DNA of 64,000 nucleotides from JAHBNG01 sp039028975 (GTDB lineage: Bacteria > Chloroflexota > Anaerolineae > Caldilineales > Caldilineaceae), in contig JBCCHB010000002.1 in the NCBI GenBank assembly GCA_039028975.1, forward strand, positions 62,001-126,000, in the 5' to 3' direction. The notes beneath the pieces are model-generated. The model worked only from the letters and a program-made list of their open reading frames with translations. It was not told where the DNA came from and did not search any database. Position 1 is the first letter of the stretch, and each line of letters opens with the position of its first letter. The position numbers were made by a program, and so were the translations under genes. Shown piece after piece: positions 54,163-63,673 of the stretch.

Positions 54163-54261
54163 TAAGTATTAATTATTCGCTATTTATTATTAATTATTGG
54201 CAATGGCTCAGTCAGAAAAGCGCTGAATAATTAATTTTGAATAAACAATAATTAATCCTTA
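54163..54261. repeat. AT-rich 99-bp palindromic element
   Basis: The left half TAAGTATTAATTATTCGC... and the right half are imperfect inverted repeats of about 38 bp around a GCTCAGTCAGAAAAGC centre. It occupies the space between two reverse-strand genes. Confidence 0.55.
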
Positions 54262-54306
54262 ACTTTGGCGTTCAATCAGCTCCTTAGAGCCCCTATAGAG
54301 CTTAGA

Positions 54307-55320
54307 TTAATTTGTCCAGTCAAAGATAATACCCATGTAACTGTCTTTCTGGGTACGCAACCCCTCATAAATGAATGGGGCCTCTTCTGGCTTGGCTACG
54401 TGGGTAATTATTTGGCTCAAATTCAGCTTGCTCTCCTGATGCAACTGCCAGACGATGTGGGCATTGCGTTCAATCGAGTGTTTAACAAAGGGATCGTGCT
54501 GGACTGGGTAGCGCCATTCGTGGGCACCTTTGAAGGTGATACAGCCTCTCGGTTTGAGGTGAACATAATTAAGCAGGTCAGTCACATCGGACGTATATTC
54601 GCCTCGTGGGCTACCTAGCAGAATCAGCTCCCCTGTTTGCCCAATCAAGGGCAGGTTGCTGACAATTGCCGCAGAGTTGCCACTGGCATCGATTAACGCG
54701 TCGACGCCCCGATTGTGGGTAATTTCATTGACAAGTGCCTCGGCATCCTCATGGGTTGGGTTGATAGCCAAATCAATGGCACATGTACTGGCAAACTCAA
54801 GACGCTTTGGGCTAATATCAAGGCCAATGACGCGACCACCCTGTAAGCGAGCCAACTGGCTAGCAAAGTTCCCCACAGGGCCAAGACCAACTACGGCAAC
54901 GTCATCGCCTAGTTCAATGTTGGACGTGCGGATGGCCGTGAATGCCACGGTTGCCAGGCGGGTAATGGGCGCGTATTGCAGCTCAATCTCAGGAGGTACT
55001 TTAAGAAGGAAGTCTTTGGCCGTACGTCGATTGTACTTCTGATGTTTGCCAAAATTCAGAACATAGTCTCCTTCATTGAGGTCTTCGACCCCTTCGCCCA
55101 TGGCTATAATCTGGCCAACGTTGCTATAACCGGGGACTCCTGGCAAAGAGAACCACCCTTCGCTACCCGAAAGGCAGGCCAATTCTGTTCCTGGGCTGAC
55201 TGCTGAGTACAACGTTTCAATTAGCACCTCTCCTTGAGCGAGAGGTGCCTCATCTAGTTCTTCGGTAACAAGAGCCACTTGATTCCTAGCAACAAACGTG
55301 ATTGCCCTATTTTGCATCAT
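54307..55320 (-). CDS. Zinc-independent medium-chain dehydrogenase/reductase
   Basis: 337 residues. The N-terminal GroES-like half contains VLIETLYSAVSPGTELACLSG and PGYSNVGQI; the Rossmann half has GLGPVGNFASQLAR and VIGLDISPKRLEFA. The catalytic-zinc Cys of alcohol dehydrogenases is replaced in the VSPGTE motif, as in the group that includes BchC and bi-domain oxidoreductases. Substrate is unknown. It has TGGAGATT just upstream of its start on the reverse strand and lies 208 nt before the epimerase gene in the same direction. Confidence 0.85.
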   Translation of the reverse strand: MMQNRAITFVARNQVALVTEELDEAPLAQGEVLIETLYSAVSPGTELACLSGSEGWFSLPGVPGYSNVGQIIAMGEGVEDLNEGDYVLNFGKHQKYNRRTAKDFLLKVPPEIELQYAPITRLATVAFTAIRTSNIELGDDVAVVGLGPVGNFASQLARLQGGRVIGLDISPKRLEFASTCAIDLAINPTHEDAEALVNEITHNRGVDALIDASGNSAAIVSNLPLIGQTGELILLGSPRGEYTSDVTDLLNYVHLKPRGCITFKGAHEWRYPVQHDPFVKHSIERNAHIVWQLHQESKLNLSQIITHVAKPEEAPFIYEGLRTQKDSYMGIIFDWTN

Positions 55321-55744
55321 AATCTCCAGTCCGTCCGTATTCGATATGAAAAGCTTTCAGCTAATCAGCTGTCAGCCTTCAGCTAGCATTTGGCTATGCT
55401 TCGGGGTCGTTTTTTTGCTTTCATGCGCTGTAAATAAACAAAGATTAGAAGATTACAAGGATAGAGAATTTGTGAAATCTTTGCAATCTTTGTGCGATTT
55501 TCATTCTCTGCGGTGTAGCCTGTTACATGTCTAACTATACTGAGAAATAGAATTTCATGTAGCTAGCATTGTCAGCGAAGTTTTGACAAATTAGAAGGGA
55601 CCATTCGTAGGTGCAGCTTGCAGCCACACGAGCATGGAAACCCCCGTCTTTTCTCTTGAACATGAGTGCTCGGCCATGTTTGCGCAGTTGAAAACAGCGC
55701 CTACGTCTAATTCAGAGCCTACCCTTTGTCGCCGAATGTTAAGT
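55321..55744. other. Noncoding spacer between MDR and BTAD 2 genes
   Basis: 424 nt. It contains CAGCT-type repeats (AAAGCTTTCAGCTAATCAGCTGTCAGCCTTCAGC, about 55350-55383) and an imperfect AAAGATTAGAAGATTAC...CTTTGCAATCTTTG inverted repeat (about 55440-55495). I see no gene. Confidence 0.4.
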
Positions 55745-58700
55745 TCAAGCATTTCGTTTAGGAGCCGCATGAGAGAGGGCAAAGCTGATGACATCCTCTA
55801 TAGATGTTTCCTTGGCCCAAGACTCGAGCTTGGAGACATGAGAGGCTGGTAATTCCTCTTGTAACTCCTGGAATAAAGGTTCGTTATCATGCTTATCAAA
55901 TTGAACCGTGGAAGGATGTTGCTGTACAGCTTGGAATAGCCTCATGGCTTGCTCAACTTTTCCTTGGTATGCCCATGCGTGAGCCAAGCTGGAGAGTGCA
56001 CTTAGGCTATCCGTTTCGCTTGGAATAGCTGCCGAGATGGCTAACGCATCTTGCGCATACGCTTCGGCGGCCTGCCATGCCTTCTTTTTGGCATGAAGCC
56101 TACTTAATTGATTCAAGTTCGTTCCAGCCCAACGCTGATTGCCGATTTCCTTTGCTTGAGACAAGGCCTCTTGGGCATAGCGTTCTGCCTGCTCATCATC
56201 CCCAAGGCCTGAGGCTACCGAGGAAAGATTCGTCCCCGTCATAACGATCGAAAAGAGGTTGCCCTCCTTTTGGGCCAGAGAGTAAGCTTCTTCCAACAGC
56301 GGTTTGGCCTCTTTGAATTTTTTCTGGCGAATATAGGTATTGGCCAGATTGGATTGGGTCATGGTTAGGTTTGCTGTGTCATTTAGGTGGCGATAGAAGT
56401 CAACGACCTTTTTGCCTGCATCTTCGGCTAGATTGTAATCCCCTTCGTCTGCAGCGGTGACGGCTACGGTAGTAAGGGCCATAATCTGTCCAAGCCGGCT
56501 GCCAAGTTGCCGGGATAAACTCTCACAACGCTGGGCAATGGCCTTGGTTTGGTCATAGTCACCGCGGCGACGTGTACATTTAGATAACTCGCCTAACCCA
56601 TGCAGCTCTTCCTCTGGTACACTTTCGGCCCGCACCACAGGCAAAGCATCTTGGAGTAGTGCTTCGGCTCGATCGATACTACCCAAATAGTACCGTAGCA
56701 TAGCCAACCGAATCTGAATCATCGCTCGAGCAATCCCATAAGTGCGCTTAAAGGATATTGATAAATCCACCTTTTGTAGCGCTCGATTCAGCGCCTCATC
56801 TGCTAAGCCCAATGTATCAATGCCTTCGGCGTAGCGAACTCGTCTTCTGTAAAACCAGGCCAATGGATGGATCATGCGCATCAACGTCTCGATGATAAGC
56901 ATTTGCTCCTGCTCGTGCTGAGATTGCTGCTGAATCTGGTCGGTTAACCATCGCCAAGCCCCAAGAAGATTGTCATTATCCACAGTCATCATCGGCATAA
57001 TTATTGGATACTCGCCAGCCAAATATCGGTCGTAAGAGAGCTGGGCAAAATTCGCAAAGTAGATGGCATGAGCCATTGCGCTATCCTCCCATGCCGATAT
57101 GAATTTTTGTCCTTCTAGGGCCTGTAACTTTTCTATGGCGAACTGTCTAATTAAGGAGTGCATGTCGTGACGTCTGGCCGAGGTATCGTCACCGGCTCTA
57201 CGTAACAAGGCCTGATCGACCAACCGTACAAGCATATGGAGAGAGGCACCGGTCACCTCCTTGGCGGCCTCCTTTGTAAAACCACCGCGGAAGACAGCCA
57301 ACTGACAAAGTGTAACCTGTTCTTGGGGAGTCAATAGCCGCCATGAATATTCGATGACAGCTCGGAGGCTTCGGTGGCGGTCTGGCAGGTTGTGCAAGTC
57401 CGTACTAAGGATGTCAATGCCTTGTTCTATCTCATCAACAATCTCACTACAAGAGAGATACGTGACCCAATTGGCGGCCAGTTCCAATCCCAAGGGCAAA
57501 CCTTCTAAAAGCTCACAAATACGTACTACATTATGAACCTCATGTGTAGAGGCAGAGAAACCCATCGACACTTGTTCTGCCCGTTGGATAAAGAGGTTGA
57601 CTGCTGCGTACTCTCTCGGGTTGGAAAGCTCCTTATTCGTATCATTCGCTATGTTTGATGTCAGCTTTGTTACTTCGTCCTTTGCAGGATATGGCAGGCC
57701 GTCGATTGTCAATACCCACTCTTCTTTTAATTTCAGCCGAATGCGAGAAGTAACCAGTAGCTTAGCGTAAGGGACCTGTGACAAAAAAGCGGACAAAAGT
57801 AGTAGCGCAGGCTGACTAATTTCACCTTGCAATAACTCCTCAAAATTATCGATAATGAGTATCATTGAACGACTTGCCAAATAGTTGAGAAGCTGCTCCT
57901 GAGGGGGATTTGAGCCAGAAAACGAGTAGCCAATTGATTGGGCAATGGCGGTGACAATGGCATTGTTTGTTGTGTTTCCGTTTGTCGCGTTGCTATTTGC
58001 GGTGGCGTCATTTGAAAGAGGGAGTTGGTCCGCATGGATCTGTGAGCCATGAGATATCTCAGCCACAGAGACAAAGTAGACGCCATCGCCAAAACCAGCA
58101 TTCCTTAACTCTTTGTCGTTCAGGCCGAATGCCGTCAAATCGGCTTCTGCACCTGTGTAACAGCGACCTGCTTCTAGCGCCAAACGTGTTTTGCCAACAC
58201 CACCAGGCCCCACAATCGTCAGCAAACGACATGCAGAATCGGCAAGGTGATGAAGAATGCGCCGGATTTCAGTCGTACGCCCGACAAAGTTATTCGGGGC
58301 AGGGGGAAGATTGTGAGTTGGCGCACTATTTGCCTCTAATAGATCCTGATGCACAGCCATTGTTTCTGGCGACGGATCAACGCCTAGCTCTTCAGCCAAA
58401 ACTTGTCGGCAGGCTTCATACTGGGCAAGGGCCGCCTCACGACGGTCATTTTGGGCATGTAAGATCATTAACTGGCGGTGGGCGGTTTCACGCCAGGGAT
58501 CTAAAGCCAGAAGTTGGTGTGCATAATCCAGGCCGCTGGCATAGTCGCCATGATCAACAGCATCATCAACCAACCATTGCAGGGATTGGAGATGTTGTTC
58601 CCGAAACTGCTCGCGCTGGGCGTAGACCCACTCCTCGAAAGTTATTCCATCTTTAACGATCAGCCCTTCGAGAAAATCACCTCGATAACGGGCTACAGCC

Positions 58701-59074
58701 TCTCGAAGCAATCTCATATCTTGGGTTGCCTTCCCTTGGGTTACCTGCTCTTGAAAGTAGTCAACATCAAGTTGGTAGGGACTATCCTGTCGAAAGGCAA
58801 CCCGGTTGGACTCAACCTCCAGATAGGAAGGGATTACTTTACGCAAATTTGTTAGGGTTGCAGTCAGGTTGCGGCGTGCTCTGGCTTCTGCCATTTCACC
58901 CCAAAGCAAATTGACTAGCACAGAGCGGCTATGGGGTTGTCCTGTTGCAGCTAGGTAGAATAGCAGTGCCTTGGCCTTGGCTGTCCCCAATGTGACTGGC
59001 TCATTCCCTAAGAGAATTTCGGGAATGCCCAACAAATTGAGAAATAAGATAGGTTTCTCCTGGTCAGGTGCCAT
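55745..59074 (-). CDS. BTAD-NTPase-TPR (SARP/AfsR-like) transcriptional regulator 2
   Basis: 1109 residues, same architecture as the protein at 22956: winged helix (1-95), BTAD domain (about 100-245), STAND/NB-ARC NTPase with Walker A GPGGVGKT (289-296), a Walker B-like MILIIDNFEELL, GLPLGLELAANWV, then TPRs (about 700-1080). An Asn/Thr-rich insertion (NATNGNTTNN, about 355-370) interrupts the NTPase domain. These proteins act as ligand- or partner-sensing transcription activators. It stands between metabolic genes and a membrane protein and nothing identifies its target. The start ATG at 59074 has no obvious ribosome site. Confidence 0.9.
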   Translation of the reverse strand: MAPDQEKPILFLNLLGIPEILLGNEPVTLGTAKAKALLFYLAATGQPHSRSVLVNLLWGEMAEARARRNLTATLTNLRKVIPSYLEVESNRVAFRQDSPYQLDVDYFQEQVTQGKATQDMRLLREAVARYRGDFLEGLIVKDGITFEEWVYAQREQFREQHLQSLQWLVDDAVDHGDYASGLDYAHQLLALDPWRETAHRQLMILHAQNDRREAALAQYEACRQVLAEELGVDPSPETMAVHQDLLEANSAPTHNLPPAPNNFVGRTTEIRRILHHLADSACRLLTIVGPGGVGKTRLALEAGRCYTGAEADLTAFGLNDKELRNAGFGDGVYFVSVAEISHGSQIHADQLPLSNDATANSNATNGNTTNNAIVTAIAQSIGYSFSGSNPPQEQLLNYLASRSMILIIDNFEELLQGEISQPALLLLSAFLSQVPYAKLLVTSRIRLKLKEEWVLTIDGLPYPAKDEVTKLTSNIANDTNKELSNPREYAAVNLFIQRAEQVSMGFSASTHEVHNVVRICELLEGLPLGLELAANWVTYLSCSEIVDEIEQGIDILSTDLHNLPDRHRSLRAVIEYSWRLLTPQEQVTLCQLAVFRGGFTKEAAKEVTGASLHMLVRLVDQALLRRAGDDTSARRHDMHSLIRQFAIEKLQALEGQKFISAWEDSAMAHAIYFANFAQLSYDRYLAGEYPIIMPMMTVDNDNLLGAWRWLTDQIQQQSQHEQEQMLIIETLMRMIHPLAWFYRRRVRYAEGIDTLGLADEALNRALQKVDLSISFKRTYGIARAMIQIRLAMLRYYLGSIDRAEALLQDALPVVRAESVPEEELHGLGELSKCTRRRGDYDQTKAIAQRCESLSRQLGSRLGQIMALTTVAVTAADEGDYNLAEDAGKKVVDFYRHLNDTANLTMTQSNLANTYIRQKKFKEAKPLLEEAYSLAQKEGNLFSIVMTGTNLSSVASGLGDDEQAERYAQEALSQAKEIGNQRWAGTNLNQLSRLHAKKKAWQAAEAYAQDALAISAAIPSETDSLSALSSLAHAWAYQGKVEQAMRLFQAVQQHPSTVQFDKHDNEPLFQELQEELPASHVSKLESWAKETSIEDVISFALSHAAPKRNA

Positions 59075-59098
59075 GATGTATGTTGTGTCATATAACCC

Positions 59099-59196
59099 GC
59101 CAGTTAAAATTTGTCCCGGCTAATGTTTGATACACTGTGAGAATTCCGACTAGAGTGGACATTCCCCTCTCCATCGGGACAAGATTTGTGTCTGGC
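59099..59196. repeat. MITE-like element B, copy 3
   Basis: The left end GCCAGTTAAAATTTGTCCCG and the right end, GGGACAAGATTTGTGTCTGGC, form terminal inverted repeats. The right end closely matches GGGACAAGATTTTTCTGGC of copy 2. Confidence 0.5.
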
Positions 59197-59396
59197 TATT
59201 TATTTAGCGTCCCGCCGACATTTGTCACAAGAGGCAAAAGACCCTGTCATCTGGTTCCAAGTATCTTGATTCTAGGTCTCATTCTGCTGAAATGCAAATC
59301 GCATCCATTTGTACTTGATTCGCAATCTATTCGCATCTGAGCGCTATCCTATTGAAAAATCAGTTAAGATTCACATATACCCAGGAGCGTTGCATC

Positions 59397-59495
59397 ATGT
59401 TTGCAAATCAAATTCATCTACTCGATTGCCCTTCCAGTGAACCTGCTTGTCCAGCGAATAAAGACAAAAGAAACGCCATTAGAAACATCCGCTGA
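59397..59495 (+). CDS. Candidate 32-aa small ORF
   Basis: Starts ATG with CCAGGAGCG nine bases upstream and reads MFANQIHLLDCPSSEPACPANKDKRNAIRNIR. It has two Cys and no homology that I recognise. TTGAAA (59352) with TATACC (59376) is a possible promoter, but its predicted start would cut the ribosome site, so the case is weak. Confidence 0.2.
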   Translation: MFANQIHLLDCPSSEPACPANKDKRNAIRNIR

Positions 59496-59630
59496 AAGAA
59501 ACTTTAGTCTTTGGTAATGGTTAGAAGTTACGTATTTAAAAGGCTTTTCAGAGATAACAGTCACTTTCAAAGTAAATGTTATCTGGTTGACTGCGTAAGT
59601 CCCATAAGTATTCAAAACTCTTGGTTTCTC

Positions 59631-60845
59631 TTAGGGAACCCTATCCAACGGCACTCTTTCCAACAAATCGATATCGGGTATTTTTATTGCTGGCACCTCA
59701 ATATCTAATAAGTTCAAGTCTTGGGAATCTATATCTGACTGCTGTCGCTCGCCCGTTTCTACTGTTAATAACGTTTCGGCAATTTCGACGTTTAGTTCTG
59801 GATGTGTACTATCTGGCGGCTCTACTTCGGGCAAGTGTATGTTTGGTTGCTGTGGATCCGGTAGTTGTTCCATCTCCGTTAGCACTTCGGCAATTTCGGC
59901 GTTCAGTTCTAGGAGAGCGCTATCCGGCAGTTCTACTTCGGGCAAGTTTGTGTTTGGTTGCTGCGGTTCCGGCAGTTCCATCTCCGTTAGCGGTTTGTTA
60001 CTCTCGTCATTCAGTTGTGGGAACGCAATCTCTGGCAGCTCTACTTCGGGCAAATCCGTGTCCGGTTGCAACGGGTCGGGAAGTTCTAGATCCAATACTG
60101 TTTCACTACTTGCAGTGTTTTGTTCTGTCAATATACCTTCTGGCGGATCGACATCAGGTAGAGGCTGTTTCGGCAGCTTACCCTCCGACAGCGCGTCCTC
60201 AGTATCGGCAGGGATGGTGAGGGGTTCCCTATTTTGGGCCTCTATATTTGACTCCTTGGACTCTAGGAGAGCCACATCTGGGACTTCTATATCTGGGGTC
60301 TCTGCCTGTGGCAATTCTGTATCTGGCAAGCCAACATTTGGGTCACCAGGGGTGAGCTTGGCTTTGTTATCCGATAAATCAATGCCTGGTGATTCCACGA
60401 GCGGGGGGGCGACCTTTGGCGGATCTTCCTCTGCTGAACCTGGCTCAAGGAGGTGCTTATCTGGAGGAGTTCCATCCGGTAGGGTGACACGTTCTTGGGG
60501 CCTACCCACATTTGTACCAAGGGTTGATTCTTCATTTGGGGGGATCTCTACTTCCTTCTGTTCAATGCTCAAGACAGAATCATCTGTGGGGATGTCATCA
60601 GAGGGGCCAAGGAGTCGAAAAAGAATTAAAAGGACCAATGAACCGATGCCCGCGGCCAAACTAGAACCGATATCGTCAAAGCCCTCTCTTGACAGATCAA
60701 AAATACTCCCACCTAACACACTCCCGATAACACCCGCAATCAGGTAGCCGAAGAGCCTACGCCCATGTCGCGCAATACATGTATAGGCAAGCCACCCGAA
60801 AAAGATTCCTATTACTAGCCGTATGAGAATTACTGGTATACTCAT
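59631..60845 (-). CDS. YeaQ/GlsB-like membrane protein with long Pro/acidic repeat tail
   Basis: 404 residues. Residues 1-80 form a small membrane domain with three helices (GIFFGWLAYTCIARHG, LIAGVIGSVLGG, then LAAGIGSLVLLILFRLLG), matching the transglycosylase-associated YeaQ/GlsB family, although those proteins are usually only about 80-90 residues. The remaining 320 residues are a disordered tail with repeated DLPEVELPD, ELPEPQQPNT and similar units, rich in Pro, Glu and Asp. AAGGAG lies at a proper distance from ATG 60845. It is divergent from the GT-C-like gene with 58 nt between starts. The tail may project as a spacer or binding stalk (inference). Confidence 0.75.
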   Translation of the reverse strand: MSIPVILIRLVIGIFFGWLAYTCIARHGRRLFGYLIAGVIGSVLGGSIFDLSREGFDDIGSSLAAGIGSLVLLILFRLLGPSDDIPTDDSVLSIEQKEVEIPPNEESTLGTNVGRPQERVTLPDGTPPDKHLLEPGSAEEDPPKVAPPLVESPGIDLSDNKAKLTPGDPNVGLPDTELPQAETPDIEVPDVALLESKESNIEAQNREPLTIPADTEDALSEGKLPKQPLPDVDPPEGILTEQNTASSETVLDLELPDPLQPDTDLPEVELPEIAFPQLNDESNKPLTEMELPEPQQPNTNLPEVELPDSALLELNAEIAEVLTEMEQLPDPQQPNIHLPEVEPPDSTHPELNVEIAETLLTVETGERQQSDIDSQDLNLLDIEVPAIKIPDIDLLERVPLDRVP

Positions 60846-60868
60846 TCCCGTTTCTCCTTATAAATTCT

Positions 60869-60897
60869 TTGGCAGGTATCCGACTTCGTACTATACT
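60869..60897 (+). promoter_or_regulatory. Promoter TTGGCA-N17-TATACT of the GT-C-like gene (leaderless)
   Basis: The -35 TTGGCA (60869-60874) and -10 TATACT (60892-60897) have ideal 17-nt spacing. The -10 ends six bases before ATG 60904, predicting a leaderless transcript. Confidence 0.7.
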
Positions 60898-60903
60898 CAA
60901 CCC

Positions 60904-63555
60904 ATGATTCGGCAAAGCCATCAAAGCGGCCTCATCTTTCTACTTTACATCGGCGTGACAGTCCTTATGACGATGCCGCTGATCACTCATCTTGGAAGCC
61001 ATATCCCAACTGCAGAGGGAAGTGATCAGTGGGTTCATGAGTGGACATTCTGGTGGATTGAACAAGCTCTACTCAGTGGACAAAATCCGTTTTACACCAA
61101 TCTGCTCTTTCACCCCAACGGAACGTCGCTGACAACTCATAATATTGCTTGGTTCAACATCGGCCTATGGTTTCCCCTCCAGGCGCTCCTTGATAATACG
61201 GCTGCCTACAGCCTTACCTTTCTTCTCGTCTTCACCCTCAACGCCTTCTGCATGTATCTGTTCGCTTTTTCATGGCTAAAGTCGAGGGCGGCGGCCATAC
61301 CGGCCGGGCTGATTTATGGTTTCTGGCCCTACGTCTTCACCCAGGGCGATCACCCCAATATGTCGACCATTATGTGGTTGCCATTGGCTCTCTACTACTT
61401 AAAGAGAAACTACGAGCGCCGCTCCATACGCGATCTGCTTCTAGCAGCTCTCTGTATTGCATTGATCGGTATTGCACGTTGGCAGTTGCTTCTTGTGGCA
61501 AGTATTTCACTTGGCATTTTTCTACTCTACTTACTTTCACAATCCATATTTCAGAGACATTCATTTTCTCAGCAAAAAGAACATACCTTCCAGCCGACAA
61601 AAAGCAAGAACACATCTAAAGACCAACCGTCTCTTTTCATGCCCCAGGTGATTCGGCTGGCACTTCCCTTTCTCCTCGCAGGTGGGCTGATGCTCCCCTT
61701 AGGCGGACCTGTCATCTATGCTCAACTCACCGAGAACTTCCCCGAAGAGGTTCTGGTCCATGAACCATGGTTCAGCTCTTCTCTATTCTCTTATGTTCTT
61801 CCCAATAGTCATTTGGCCTTTTACCAGTCGATTGTGTCACAGCTACCTTCAGCACTTCAGTTCCATACGCAACGGGTAGACTTTTTGGGATACTCGGTTC
61901 TGCTCCTCGCTCTCATTGCTTTTTGGGGATACTGGCGGCAAGCAGGGATTTGGTTTGTCATGGCCCTTGTTTACTGGCTGCTGGCCTTGGGGCCGGAGCT
62001 GCAACTAGGCAACGGGATATCGACTGACTTTCCGATGCCATATCGTTTGGTCGAAGAGCTGACTGTCGTTCAGCTTGTTCGTCAGCCGAACCGCTTCAAT
62101 GCATTTGTGGGGTTGCCTCTAGGTTTGATGGCTGGATATGGGTTGCTGACCCTACGTCGCATGATAGGGTACCAAAAGGGCTTTCTTCTCTGTACAACCC
62201 TCTTTTGTCTGCTCATTTTAGGTGAATATTGGGCTTACCCTTATGCATTGGAATCGACCCGGATTCCTCAATGGTACCACCAGCTTGCTAAGGAGCCAGA
62301 TGATTTTGCCATCTTTGGCCTACCTCCCAGCACTAGGTTAGCCGATAAGTACTTTATGCACTATCAGATCCTACACCAGAAGCCCATGATAGAAGGGCAC
62401 ATCTCTCGCCCCTCTTATGCGACCTTTGGGTTTATGGATCAGTCTGACTATCTTTGGCATCTGCGTATCCATCGCGAGATGAAACCCGAATTGATGGCTG
62501 TGACCCACCAATTGCGCCTGCTGGCTGATGCCGATGTCCGTTACCTGATTCTACATAAAAATTTCTTAACCCCTGCCCAACTAGCGCAATTTGTCGATTG
62601 GTTGACCTATGATCCATTCTATGAAGATGATGAGGTCATGGTGTACCATACTTCTCCCCAAATGGGCAAAAATTTTGCCATTGAAGAGTGGATGAGCGCT
62701 GAAGTTGGGCTGATTCGCACCCACTACATGCCAGAAACCATTCCCCAAGGCGAGCCTCTTTCAGTAGATGCCCGTTGGGGCAGTCGGGGCCACCCGTCAA
62801 TAGACTACGATGCCTGCCTGGTTCTATACAATGATCCACCTAGTAATTCACCGAATGATTTTCAGAATCCATCCCCAAGTGAGCAGGCACGTGAAGCGGG
62901 TCATGTCGCCCAGCGTACGTGCCATCCTATTGGCGGTGAATTGACCACTTCGTTCTGGCAGGTAGACGAAGTGGCTCGAGGCGATTACACCATGCGGATC
63001 GATCCCCTTCTCGAGCCAGGGATGTACACATTAGCCTTAGAGGTCAAACCAACTGGGCAATCTGCTAATGAACCCGAACGTGCTAAGTACAGTGAGCGAG
63101 TGTTGGGGCCTGTCACCATTACTGAAAGAGAGCGTACCTTTGCTGTGCCCGCCCCAGAACATGTCGTGAATGTGACCTTTGGCCAGGAGCTTCAACTTTA
63201 TGGATTCGACGTAGCTCGGGAGGCCAATCGAGTACAAATTGCCCTTTATTGGCAGGCTCTCCAACGGATGGCGCGTTCTTATAAAGTCTTTGTTCATCTT
63301 ATCGATAGCGATACTGGCATGCTAATTGCTCAAAATGATTCTGTTCCTCGTCAATGGACCTATCCAACAACTTGGTGGGAGGCCAATGAATTTGTAGATG
63401 ATCGACTAGAACTGACAATAGAGCAGGCAACAGAGGCCAACATACGCCTCCTCGTTGGTCTATATGACGAGGAAACGATCACGCGGCTGCCCGCTAGAGA
63501 TGCAGAGGGCAACCATTTCCCAGATGATGCTGCCGTTTTAATTGATTTGGAGTAA
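60904..63555 (+). CDS. Large polytopic membrane protein, GT-C glycosyltransferase-like
   Basis: 883 residues. About 11 membrane helices (10-460), with a soluble loop after helix 1 containing GSDQWVHEWTFWW and PFYTNLLFHPNGTSLTTHN, typical of GT-C-type or YfhO-like proteins. A cytoplasmic loop rich in Gln/Lys interrupts the helices (about 218-245). The extracytoplasmic C-terminal half (about 480-883) ends in a beta-rich domain with ALYWQAL, YKVFVHLID and D..P.QW.YPTTWW motifs, recurring in Chloroflexota glycosyltransferase-like proteins. Likely role: lipid-linked sugar transfer or polymer processing in the envelope; the substrate is unknown. The frame is open upstream, but ATG 60904 is preferred because of the promoter spacing. 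Confidence 0.75.
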   Translation: MIRQSHQSGLIFLLYIGVTVLMTMPLITHLGSHIPTAEGSDQWVHEWTFWWIEQALLSGQNPFYTNLLFHPNGTSLTTHNIAWFNIGLWFPLQALLDNTAAYSLTFLLVFTLNAFCMYLFAFSWLKSRAAAIPAGLIYGFWPYVFTQGDHPNMSTIMWLPLALYYLKRNYERRSIRDLLLAALCIALIGIARWQLLLVASISLGIFLLYLLSQSIFQRHSFSQQKEHTFQPTKSKNTSKDQPSLFMPQVIRLALPFLLAGGLMLPLGGPVIYAQLTENFPEEVLVHEPWFSSSLFSYVLPNSHLAFYQSIVSQLPSALQFHTQRVDFLGYSVLLLALIAFWGYWRQAGIWFVMALVYWLLALGPELQLGNGISTDFPMPYRLVEELTVVQLVRQPNRFNAFVGLPLGLMAGYGLLTLRRMIGYQKGFLLCTTLFCLLILGEYWAYPYALESTRIPQWYHQLAKEPDDFAIFGLPPSTRLADKYFMHYQILHQKPMIEGHISRPSYATFGFMDQSDYLWHLRIHREMKPELMAVTHQLRLLADADVRYLILHKNFLTPAQLAQFVDWLTYDPFYEDDEVMVYHTSPQMGKNFAIEEWMSAEVGLIRTHYMPETIPQGEPLSVDARWGSRGHPSIDYDACLVLYNDPPSNSPNDFQNPSPSEQAREAGHVAQRTCHPIGGELTTSFWQVDEVARGDYTMRIDPLLEPGMYTLALEVKPTGQSANEPERAKYSERVLGPVTITERERTFAVPAPEHVVNVTFGQELQLYGFDVAREANRVQIALYWQALQRMARSYKVFVHLIDSDTGMLIAQNDSVPRQWTYPTTWWEANEFVDDRLELTIEQATEANIRLLVGLYDEETITRLPARDAEGNHFPDDAAVLIDLE

Positions 63556-63673
63556 GGATGATGGGTTGATGTTGGGCGGGTTGGTGTAGGTGGTTCGGTG
63601 TTCAATGTGTCGGTACGTCAGTCGTTGGTCAATCTATTGAATGCAAACTGACCAGCCGGCTAAACTTAAACTT

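Larger units (their letters stand above)
59075..59630. other. Spacer between BTAD 2 and YeaQ-like genes
   Basis: 556 nt. It contains element B copy 3 (59099-59196) and a possible 32-codon frame at 59397-59495 with an AGGAG site nine bases upstream; otherwise nothing recognisable. Confidence 0.4.

Noticed and set aside
55634..55852. Forward 72-codon frame overlapping the end of BTAD regulator 2
   Set aside because: No ribosome site, mostly antisense to the regulator, and no recognisable features.
59839..60747. A 302-codon forward frame opposite the YeaQ-like tail gene
   Set aside because: Ser/Gly-rich complement of the Pro/Glu repeats. The reverse-strand frame has a ribosome site and a recognisable membrane domain, so it is the real gene.
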